Of a stretch of 26,964 bases of DNA, positions 15,521 to 22,874 are shown in pieces. The notes below the pieces were generated by a model. The model was not told the DNA's origin and ran no database searches. It worked only from the letters and a program-made list of their open reading frames with translations. The DNA is taken from NCBI GenBank assembly GCA_046352935.1, contig JAXMGR010000030.1:1-26964 (forward strand), given 5' to 3'. Every line of letters starts with the position of its first letter. Position 1 is the first letter of the stretch. A program made the position numbers and the translations under genes. The DNA is from CAYWMY01 sp046352935 (GTDB taxonomy: Bacteria > Pseudomonadota > Gammaproteobacteria > Steroidobacterales > Steroidobacteraceae).

Positions 15521-15934
15521 GTTCGTCCTGGAGCCTCCGGGGCATCGCGATCCACGCACGCGCCGCTCGCGAGTGCAGCGTGGTGGATGCAAAAGGCTAC
15601 CTGTTCCACAGTCCGGCGCCATCGACTCGTTCAACATATGCCCGCGTCGGGCTCTGGCGATGCCGATGAGGACGCCGTCTCGTACACCGAGCTGCAGTTC
15701 ACGGAAGAGCGCGCATCATGCAATCGATAGCAATTCGCATCTCTTCGGAGACACGCCGCAGCGCCAATCTCGCGCACGCTGCGATGCCGCGCGGCATGCG
15801 GCTGTCGCGATCCACAGACATGCCGCATCCGCTGTGCGCCCGTTATCATGCGCGCCGTCCCACAGTCGGACCCACGATTGAATTCCCCGCCGTCGCGCGT
15901 CCAACGCGATCGGGCAGAGAGTGATGATCACCGC
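15521..15934. promoter_or_regulatory. Divergent control region of the electron-transfer cluster
   Basis: These 414 bp separate the oxidoreductase-ankyrin pair from the six-gene cytochrome operon, and open frames here look spurious. They must hold the promoters for both directions unless transcription enters from outside. Visible elements are a perfect 14-bp palindrome ATGCCGCGCGGCAT (15784-15797), a TATCAT -10-like hexamer (15844-15849) without a good -35, and an 11-bp direct repeat TCGCGATCCAC near 15545 and 15805. The region is less GC-rich than its surroundings in places, as expected for a regulatory gap. No regulator gene is adjacent. Confidence 0.45.
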
Positions 15935-17206
15935 ATGCCGAGTACACCGGGCCACTGGACCTTCCTGCTGACCATGGTCGCCATGACCACGATGGCGACC
16001 TTGATCGTCGTCGTTCCGCTGCAACGCGGCGCCCTCGCAGCCGGAGCATTGCGAGGTCCGCAACGGCTGCTCGCGCCCGCACTCGCGGCCGCTCTGCTCG
16101 CAGGTATCGCCGGCGCCCTGTATCTGCGGAACGGGACGCCCGATCTCGCGACCGCGCCGCGCACGGCAGCCGCGCATCCCGGCATGGTCGTCCCGGGGTC
16201 GACCGCCGCGGCAGGAACCATGGAAGAGGCGGCACGCCGTCTCGCCGAACGCCTGAGCGCGAATCCGGACGATACGGAGGGTTGGCGGCTGCTCGCGAAA
16301 TCCTACGAGACCCTGGGTCGAGCCGACGAGGCCCGTGCGGCGTGGAAGCACGTGCCCGACGCGGCGCCCGCCGCCGATGTCGCTCCGGCACGCGTTCCCG
16401 CGACCGTGCCGGACAGCAGCGAGATCGCGGCACTCGCGGTACAGGCGCGCGCGCGTCCGCGCGACGTCGATGCCTGGGTCACACTGGCCCAGGCCTACCG
16501 GGTCGCGCGTCGCTTTGCCGAAGCGAATGATGCCTACGCGCACGCCATCGGCGCGGGCAGCGTGTCCGCGGACGTCTGGGCCGATTATGCGGACGCACAG
16601 GCCGCCGCGAACGGCGGCCGCCTCGCCGGCACACCGGAGACCGCCATCGGCAAGGCGCTCGCGCAGGATCCCGGGCACGTGAAGGCGCTCTGGCTGAAGG
16701 GATCCGCTGAGACCGAGAGGCGCGACTATCGCGCCGCGCTGCAGACCTGGCAGTCACTCGCGCGGCGCCTGCCGCCCGGCTCGCCGGACGCGCGTGCCAT
16801 CACGGGCAACATCGCCGAGGCGCGCGCGATGCTCGCGGGTGCCGGCGGCCGCCGCGAGTCCGGCGCGCATGTGAGAGGCACCATCGAGCTCGACGCGTCG
16901 CTGCGCGATCTCGTGGTCAGGGGCGACACGCTCTTCGTCGTGGCCCGGTCCGGAACAGGCGGTCCGCCGTATGCTGTGCTGCGCACGCCCGCGGACCGCT
17001 TTCCCTTCGAGTTCGACCTCGACGACACGCTCGCGATGATGCCGGGGCACGATCTCTCGTCGGCGGAATCGGTGATCGTCGAAGCCCGCGTCTCACGGTC
17101 GGGCAACGCATTGCCGCAACCCGGCGACCTGCGCGTGACGAGCACGCCGTTGCGGGTCGCGGACCGCCCGCGGGTGCGCCTGAAGATCCGCGAGGTCGTG
17201 CCATGA
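15935..17206 (+). CDS. CcmI-like cytochrome c maturation protein (TPR plus CcmI C-terminal domain)
   Basis: A 423-residue membrane protein that heads the cytochrome operon. Two N-terminal membrane helices (about 9-29 and 46-63) precede periplasmic TPR-type helices (about 95-300; NPDDTEGWRLLAKSYETLGRA is a clear unit). Residues 314-408 match the beta-sandwich at the C-terminus of CcmI/CcmH: GTIELDASL, TLFVVARSG, GPPYAVLR, LDDTLAMMP and ISxSG-like SRSGNALPQPGDL. CcmI-type proteins hold apocytochrome c for haem attachment. No other Ccm gene is present, so this is likely a dedicated helper for the operon's 62 CXXCH sites. The start at 15935 is uncertain, because no clear ribosome site exists and the frame is open to 15848. 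Its stop overlaps the next gene as ATGA. Confidence 0.85.
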   Translation: MPSTPGHWTFLLTMVAMTTMATLIVVVPLQRGALAAGALRGPQRLLAPALAAALLAGIAGALYLRNGTPDLATAPRTAAAHPGMVVPGSTAAAGTMEEAARRLAERLSANPDDTEGWRLLAKSYETLGRADEARAAWKHVPDAAPAADVAPARVPATVPDSSEIAALAVQARARPRDVDAWVTLAQAYRVARRFAEANDAYAHAIGAGSVSADVWADYADAQAAANGGRLAGTPETAIGKALAQDPGHVKALWLKGSAETERRDYRAALQTWQSLARRLPPGSPDARAITGNIAEARAMLAGAGGRRESGAHVRGTIELDASLRDLVVRGDTLFVVARSGTGGPPYAVLRTPADRFPFEFDLDDTLAMMPGHDLSSAESVIVEARVSRSGNALPQPGDLRVTSTPLRVADRPRVRLKIREVVP

Positions 17207-18216
17207 CCGCCGCATCGCTGCAGCCCCGCACCGGGACCCGTGTTCCGGCATCGGCCGGCCAGGGCCCCGCGCGGGTGCGGGCACCGGTTGCGGGCGCAGC
17301 AACCATCGCGCCGGCTCCCGCGGGCCCCGCGCCAGCCGCATCGACCGCGACGGGAGCGCCCGCCCCATCGGGTCCGGAAGCCGGCGGCTGGCGCCGCCAT
17401 CTGCCGGCCCTGGCCTTCGCGACCGCGACCGTCGCTGCGATCGTCATCGGCCTCGTCGGGGACACGGAACGCTACCTGACCGCCGAGTCCGGGCTCGGCT
17501 ACGCACTCGGGATCATCGGCGGAACAATGATGCTGGCGCTGCTGCTCTATTCGGCGCGCAAGCGCATTCCGGGCCTGCGCCGTGTGGGCGCCACGACGGC
17601 CTGGTTCAAGGCTCACATGATCATGGGCGTTCTCGGCCCGGTGCTGATCCTCTTCCACTCGAACTTCAGTCTCGGCGCGACGAACAGCAATGTGGCGCTC
17701 TTCTGCATGCTCGCCGTGGCGGGCAGCGGCCTGGTCGGGCGCTACATCTACAGCCGCATCCACTATGGCCTCTATGGACGCCAGGCGACCCTAGCGGAGC
17801 TGCAGGGCGATGCGCAGCGCCTGCGCGCGCAGGTGTCGAAACTGCAGCTGGTGCCGAACCTGATCTCGCAACTCGACGCGGCCGAGCGTGACGTGCTGGC
17901 GGCCGGTACATTCGTGCTGGCGCGGCCGGCGGTCGTCACGCTCCGCGCATGGCGCGCGCGCCGGCGTCTGTCGCATTACCTGCACCGGGAGCTGAAGCGC
18001 GTGAAGCCCGCGTCCCAGGCGCTGCGCGACCACGGCGGGCACTTCGAGAAGGTCGTCAACCGCTACATCCGCGAGCGCCTCGAAGCCACCCGGCGCGTTG
18101 CCGAGTTCGAGAACTACGAACGCCTGTTCGCCTGGTGGCACGTCCTGCATCTTCCGCTGTTCGTCATGATGATCGTCGCGGGCATCGTTCATGTCATCGC
18201 CGTGCACATCTACTGA
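17203..18216 (+). CDS. Bis-haem b-type membrane cytochrome (ferric reductase-like)
   Basis: A 337-residue inner-membrane protein with an Ala/Pro-rich, probably cytoplasmic N-terminus (1-62) and about five membrane segments (about 66-86, 98-117, 135-156, 163-183, 312-335). H138 and H152 in one helix (FKAHMIMG to LFHSNF) and H316 and H330 in the last (VLHLPLF to GIVHVIAV) each have 13 residues between them, the spacing used to ligate two stacked b haems. A long charged stretch (about 190-305) separates helices 4 and 5. The protein could pass electrons between the quinone pool or the Fe-S/FAD protein and the periplasmic cytochromes. The ATG overlaps the CcmI-like stop by 4 bp. The family name is uncertain. 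Confidence 0.8.
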   Translation: MTAASLQPRTGTRVPASAGQGPARVRAPVAGAATIAPAPAGPAPAASTATGAPAPSGPEAGGWRRHLPALAFATATVAAIVIGLVGDTERYLTAESGLGYALGIIGGTMMLALLLYSARKRIPGLRRVGATTAWFKAHMIMGVLGPVLILFHSNFSLGATNSNVALFCMLAVAGSGLVGRYIYSRIHYGLYGRQATLAELQGDAQRLRAQVSKLQLVPNLISQLDAAERDVLAAGTFVLARPAVVTLRAWRARRRLSHYLHRELKRVKPASQALRDHGGHFEKVVNRYIRERLEATRRVAEFENYERLFAWWHVLHLPLFVMMIVAGIVHVIAVHIY

Positions 18217-18231
18217 AGCGGTTCGCGTCAG

Positions 18232-19782
18232 ATGAGGCGCGGCTGGCTCACGGCGGTCATCATGTTCGCTTCACTCATCTCGACGGGATCCGTCCGGGCC
18301 GCCGGCATCGAGAAGCTGCTGATGCCCGGCGAGGTCATCGCCGGGCACGCGAAGACCGAGTCCGAGTGCAGCGCCTGTCACGACCGCGCCAACCGCGAGC
18401 GGCAGAATGACCTTTGTTCGGCGTGCCACAAACCCGTGGCCGCCGACATCGCAACCGGCAAGGGCTTTCACGGCCGCTCCGCCGCGGGAAAGGACTGTTC
18501 CTCCTGTCACGGCGAGCATCTGGGCCGCGGTGCGGACATCGTCCGGCTCAACCGGGTCGGCTTCGATCACGACCGCACTGATTTCCGCCTGACGGGCGCG
18601 CACGTCGAAGCGGACTGCGGCGCCTGCCACGGAAAGGGCAGGAAGTTCCGCGAGGCGCCCTCGGGGTGCTTCGACTGCCACCGGAAGGAAGAGCCGCATT
18701 CCGGGAAGCTCGGCAAGCGTTGCGACGACTGCCACTCGACCTCGGAGTGGCGCCGGACGCGCTTCGACCACGGCAAGACGGACTACCCGCTGCGCGGCCT
18801 GCACGTCGAGGTCGCCTGTGACGCCTGCCACATCGACAACCGCTACAAGGACACGCCGACGCAGTGCTCCGCCTGCCACGCGCCGGACGACGTGCATCGC
18901 GGCGGCCGCGGACCGAAGTGCGAGAGCTGCCACACCGTCGAGGGCTGGAAGAAGAGCCGTTTCGACCACGAGCGTGAAACGAAATTCGCGCTCGAGGGTG
19001 CACACGCGCGCCTGTCGTGTCCGGACTGTCACCGCAAGGCGGACTTCAAGGACAAGCCGCCGAAGGACTGCCAAGGCTGCCACGCTGCCGACGACAGCCA
19101 TGCGGGGCGCTTCGGCAAGGCCTGTGGCGACTGCCACGGGAACGACCGGTGGGATCCCGGGAAGTACGACCACCTGGCGCGCAACAAATTCGAGCTGAAG
19201 GGCAAGCACGCCGATCTGAAGTGCCACACCTGCCACACGGGCACCGTCAAGGAGCAGAAACCCGGGAAGCGCTGCGTGGACTGTCACCGTGTCGATGACC
19301 CTCATGCCACGAAACTCGGCGAGGCCTGCGAGCAGTGCCACAACGAGAACGGCTGGCACGAACGCGTACGCTTCGATCACGACCTGACGCGGTTCCCGCT
19401 CGTCGGTCTGCACACGACCGTTCCCTGCGAGAACTGTCACCGCTCGCGTGACTACGCGGCGGCGCCGCTCGAGTGCATCGGCTGTCATCGCGGCCAGGAC
19501 AAGCACGAGGGATCGCTGGGGGATCGCTGCAACGACTGCCACAACCCCAACAGCTGGGCGCTCTGGGAATTCGATCACGGCAAGGCCACTCACTTTGCGC
19601 TGACCGGGACCCACGCCAGGCTGGAGTGCGCGTCCTGTCACCGGGACCCACCGGACAAGGTCAAGCTCGCGATGGAGTGCGTGGCGTGCCACCAGCACGA
19701 CGATGTGCACTTCGGCCGGTTCGGCCGACAGTGTTCACGCTGCCACGAGACGACGTCCTTCCGTCAGGTGCGACGCCATTGA
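18232..19782 (+). CDS. 21-haem c-type cytochrome (cytochrome c3-like tri-haem repeats)
   Basis: A 516-residue exported cytochrome with signal peptide cleavage probably after VRA (residue 23). I count 21 CXXCH motifs, one per 25 residues. Three lie in the N-terminal 90 residues. The other 18 lie in six tri-haem units of about 67 residues starting at residue 129, each running C..CH, then P..C..CH..D..H, then C..CH....W...RFDH, then L.G.H. Each unit has three extra conserved histidines (FDH, G-x-H, D-x-H), as expected if every haem is bis-His. No lipobox is present. Its place upstream of the 41-haem protein and the barrel suggests a periplasmic shuttle or the inner half of a conduit. It starts 15 bp after the b cytochrome gene. 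Confidence 0.95.
   Translation: MRRGWLTAVIMFASLISTGSVRAAGIEKLLMPGEVIAGHAKTESECSACHDRANRERQNDLCSACHKPVAADIATGKGFHGRSAAGKDCSSCHGEHLGRGADIVRLNRVGFDHDRTDFRLTGAHVEADCGACHGKGRKFREAPSGCFDCHRKEEPHSGKLGKRCDDCHSTSEWRRTRFDHGKTDYPLRGLHVEVACDACHIDNRYKDTPTQCSACHAPDDVHRGGRGPKCESCHTVEGWKKSRFDHERETKFALEGAHARLSCPDCHRKADFKDKPPKDCQGCHAADDSHAGRFGKACGDCHGNDRWDPGKYDHLARNKFELKGKHADLKCHTCHTGTVKEQKPGKRCVDCHRVDDPHATKLGEACEQCHNENGWHERVRFDHDLTRFPLVGLHTTVPCENCHRSRDYAAAPLECIGCHRGQDKHEGSLGDRCNDCHNPNSWALWEFDHGKATHFALTGTHARLECASCHRDPPDKVKLAMECVACHQHDDVHFGRFGRQCSRCHETTSFRQVRRH
18616..19782 (+). repeat. Six tandem tri-haem modules (about 201 bp each)
   Basis: The first cysteine codon of successive modules recurs every 201 bp or so (for example 18616 and 18817), giving a 67-residue unit with three CXXCH motifs and three extra histidines. 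The last copy is cut short by the end of the protein after its third haem. Copies are diverged at the DNA level, so the duplication is old. Confidence 0.85.
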
Positions 19783-19795
19783 GGGAGATGCCGCC

Positions 19796-22700
19796 ATGAT
19801 CAGGAACCTGCTGATTCGCGCGCTCCTGCTGCTGCAGGCAACGGTGGCGTGCACCCTGATCCACTGGCCGGGCGACGCCTTCGCCCAGGGTGGAGCGCCG
19901 CGCTTCGATCACTTCACGACCGGCTTCGAGCTCACGGGCGCACACCGCGACGCGCCCTGCGAGTCGTGCCACATCGACGCGACGTTCAAGGGCACGCCGC
20001 GCGAGTGCGTGGGCTGCCACAGCCCGAACTCGAGGGTGCGCGCGACGGCGAAGTCCGCGACGCACGTCATGTCGACGCAGTTCTGTGCCGACTGCCACAC
20101 GACCGTCGCATGGCGCCCTGCCTCGCGTTTCGACCACAGCCAGGTCACCGGATCCTGCGCAACCTGTCACAACGGTGTCCAGGCCACCGGCAAGCATCCC
20201 GGCCACGTCCAGACCAGCCAGGACTGCGGCGTCTGCCACCGCACCACGGCATGGGTTCCGGCGGGCTTCGTGCACGACGGCATCACCGGCAACTGCTTCT
20301 CCTGCCACAACGGCACCGCCGCGACCGGCAAGGGGCCGCGTCACATCACCTCGGGCAACGACTGCGAGACCTGCCACGCGACCACGTCCTGGATCCCGGC
20401 CCGATTCAGTCATGCCGGCATCACCGGCAACTGCAGCTCCTGCCACAACGGCACTGCTGCGACCGGCAAGGGGCCGCAGCACATCCCCGTCGGCAACGAC
20501 TGCGAGAGCTGCCACACGACCAGCGCGTGGCGGCCGGCGACGTTCACGCATGCCGGCATCACGGCATCGTGCTCGCGCTGCCACAACGGCACGACCGCGA
20601 CCGGCAAGAACCCGGCGCACATCCAGAGCAGTTCGAACTGCGAGGCCTGTCATGCGACGACCGCCTGGAGGCCCGCGACACGCGTCGACCATACCGAGGT
20701 GATCGGCGCCTGCTTCTCCTGCCACAACGGCACGACTGCGACGGGCAAGGGGCCGCGGCACATCCAGTCGCCGAACACCTGCGACGACTGCCACACGACG
20801 ACGGCCTGGTCACCGGCACGGTTCAGCCACGACGGCATCACGGGCAACTGCTACAGCTGCCATGACGGCAACGCGGCCACGGGCAAGCACCCGCAGCACG
20901 TCCAGTCGTCGAACAGCTGCGAGACCTGCCACACCACCATCGCCTGGCGGCCCGCGCATTTCGACCACGCCGGCGTGACGGGCACCTGCGCCAGCTGCCA
21001 CAACGGCACGACCGCGACCGGCAAGAACCCGACACACATCCAGAGTTCGAGCCGCTGCGAGGCCTGCCATTCGACAGCCGCATGGCAGCCGGCGACCCGC
21101 ATCGATCACGCCGAGGTCCTCGGCAGCTGCTTCTCGTGCCACAACGGCACGGTCGCGACGGGCAAGGGGCCCGGACACGTCCAGTCGGGGGACGGTTGCG
21201 ACGACTGCCACACGACCAGCGCATGGAAGCCGGCGCGCTTCAATCACGACGGCGTCACGACCAACTGCTTCTCCTGCCACAACGGCACGAGCGCCACCGG
21301 CAAGACGCCGACGCACATCCAGTCCAGCAACACCTGCGAGGACTGCCATGGCACGACGGCCTGGAAGCCGGCGAACTTCAACCACGCGAACATCGGCGGC
21401 ACGCCCTGCTCCAGCTGCCACAACGGCACCCAGGCGACCGGCAAGAACCCCACCCACATCCAGACCACCAACGGGTGCGATGCCTGCCACAGCACCGTGA
21501 CCTGGCGGCCGGCGGTGCGCGTGGACCACGCCGAGGTGCTGGGGACCTGCTACTCCTGCCACAACGGCACGACCGCGACGGGCAAGGGCCCGCAGCACGT
21601 CCAGTCCAGCAACAACTGCGACGACTGCCATTCCACGAGTTCGTGGCAGACGGCCGGCTTCGATCATTCCGGCATCACGAACAACTGCTATTCCTGCCAC
21701 AACGGCACGAGTGCCACCGGCAAGACGCCGACGCACATCCAGTCCACCAACACCTGCGAGGACTGCCACCACACGACGGCGTGGAGGCCGGCGAACTTCA
21801 GCCACGCGAACATCGGTGGAACACCGTGTGCCAACTGCCACAACGGCACCCAGGCGACCGGCAAGAACCCGACGCACATCGCCAGCAGCAGCCGTTGCGA
21901 TGCCTGCCACAACACGGTCGTCTGGAGGCCGGCGGTGCGCGTGGACCATTCGCAGGTGACCGGCTCGTGCTTCTCCTGCCACAACGGCACGACCGCGACC
22001 GGCAAGAATGCGACCCACATCCAGTCGAACAACAGCTGCGAGAACTGCCACACGACGACGGCGTGGAAGCCGGCGACGTTCAGTCACGCCGGTATCTCCT
22101 CCGGGTGCTCGAGCTGTCACAACGGCGTGCAGGCGACCGGCAAGAACGCCCGGCACATCCAGACGTCCAACCGCTGCGAGGCCTGCCACTCCACCAGCAC
22201 GTGGAGGCCGGCCACACGCGTCGACCACGCCGAAGTGATCGGCACCTGTTTCTCGTGTCACAACGGCACGACCGCGACAGGCAAGACGCCGAACCACGTG
22301 CAGTCGACCAACAGCTGCGATGACTGCCACTCGACGAGTGCCTGGCGTCCGGCGCGGTTCGACCACGCGGGCGTGACTCCGGGAACCTGCTCGAGCTGCC
22401 ACAGCGGTGACAAGCCTGCCGACCACATCCCGACGACGCAGTCCTGCGACGCCTGCCACACGACGGTCGCCTGGCTGCCGGCAACCTTCAGTCACAGCGG
22501 CATCACGGGCAACTGCGGGAGCTGCCACAACGGCGTGGCCGCAACCGGCAAGAATGCGGGGCACTTCAACACGAACAACGACTGCGCGGACTGCCACAAC
22601 ACGACGTCCTGGGCGAACGCGCGGTACACGCACACCTCGCCCAACTATCCGAACCACGGACGCACGATCTCGTGCACGGCCTGCCATGCGGCCAATTCGG

Positions 22701-22873
22701 AGGCGACCTGGACGCCGCGCACCGACCTCAAGCCCTACTGCGCCGCGTGCCACGCCAACGACTACAGGGCGAGCAAGCACAAGAACGCGAGCGTGGATTC
22801 GCTGCGCGACTGCTCCGGCGCCTGCCACAAGCCCGCAGGCGAACATCGCGTGACCGACAGGAGCTGGGACTGA
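19796..22873 (+). CDS. Giant 41-haem c-type cytochrome built from di-haem tandem repeats
   Basis: A 1025-residue exported protein with a signal peptide ending AFA near residue 30. I count 41 CXXCH motifs, plus one CX3CH near the C-terminus (C1006, C1010, H1011). An N-terminal tri-haem module resembles those of the 21-haem protein. From residue 121, 18 modules of 46-47 residues follow, each CxxCHNG..ATGK...H.....C..CH.T..W.PA.F.H.GI.G. The ending adds CTACH, CAACH and the CX3CH site. Each module has two haems and two extra conserved histidines, so bis-His ligation throughout is likely. The start at 19796 is set by GGGAG 8 nt upstream. No lipobox or anchor is seen. It lies between the 21-haem gene and the outer-membrane barrel gene, so it is probably a long molecular wire in the periplasm or outside the cell. 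Confidence 0.95.
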   Translation: MIRNLLIRALLLLQATVACTLIHWPGDAFAQGGAPRFDHFTTGFELTGAHRDAPCESCHIDATFKGTPRECVGCHSPNSRVRATAKSATHVMSTQFCADCHTTVAWRPASRFDHSQVTGSCATCHNGVQATGKHPGHVQTSQDCGVCHRTTAWVPAGFVHDGITGNCFSCHNGTAATGKGPRHITSGNDCETCHATTSWIPARFSHAGITGNCSSCHNGTAATGKGPQHIPVGNDCESCHTTSAWRPATFTHAGITASCSRCHNGTTATGKNPAHIQSSSNCEACHATTAWRPATRVDHTEVIGACFSCHNGTTATGKGPRHIQSPNTCDDCHTTTAWSPARFSHDGITGNCYSCHDGNAATGKHPQHVQSSNSCETCHTTIAWRPAHFDHAGVTGTCASCHNGTTATGKNPTHIQSSSRCEACHSTAAWQPATRIDHAEVLGSCFSCHNGTVATGKGPGHVQSGDGCDDCHTTSAWKPARFNHDGVTTNCFSCHNGTSATGKTPTHIQSSNTCEDCHGTTAWKPANFNHANIGGTPCSSCHNGTQATGKNPTHIQTTNGCDACHSTVTWRPAVRVDHAEVLGTCYSCHNGTTATGKGPQHVQSSNNCDDCHSTSSWQTAGFDHSGITNNCYSCHNGTSATGKTPTHIQSTNTCEDCHHTTAWRPANFSHANIGGTPCANCHNGTQATGKNPTHIASSSRCDACHNTVVWRPAVRVDHSQVTGSCFSCHNGTTATGKNATHIQSNNSCENCHTTTAWKPATFSHAGISSGCSSCHNGVQATGKNARHIQTSNRCEACHSTSTWRPATRVDHAEVIGTCFSCHNGTTATGKTPNHVQSTNSCDDCHSTSAWRPARFDHAGVTPGTCSSCHSGDKPADHIPTTQSCDACHTTVAWLPATFSHSGITGNCGSCHNGVAATGKNAGHFNTNNDCADCHNTTSWANARYTHTSPNYPNHGRTISCTACHAANSEATWTPRTDLKPYCAACHANDYRASKHKNASVDSLRDCSGACHKPAGEHRVTDRSWD
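20156..22651 (+). repeat. 18 tandem di-haem modules (138-141 bp) with a 420-bp super-repeat
   Basis: Modules begin at the first cysteine codon of CxxCHNG, the first at 20156 and the last at 22514. Lengths are 46 or 47 codons, except module 17 (42 codons), which lacks the ATGK segment. Superimposed is a three-module period: the modules starting at 21266 and 21686 are almost identical and 420 bp apart, and the one at 20849 is a looser copy 417 bp upstream. Distinct module types (ending VDHAEV, F-H-D-G, NIGGTP) recur in order. This points to growth by duplication of three-module blocks. Confidence 0.9.
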
Positions 22874-22874
22874 C

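Noticed and set aside
15716..16678. 320-codon minus-strand open frame in the divergent gap and the CcmI-like gene
   Set aside because: Mostly antisense to the CcmI-like gene; the part in the gap has no ribosome site or recognisable domain.
18271..19710. 479-codon open frame antisense to the 21-haem gene
   Set aside because: It mirrors the tri-haem repeats and has a V/A/R-rich composition. No independent evidence of coding.
20156..22651. Regular 138-bp spacing considered as a CRISPR array or minisatellite
   Set aside because: The repeats are in frame, encode conserved CXXCH modules and lack constant repeat / variable spacer structure.
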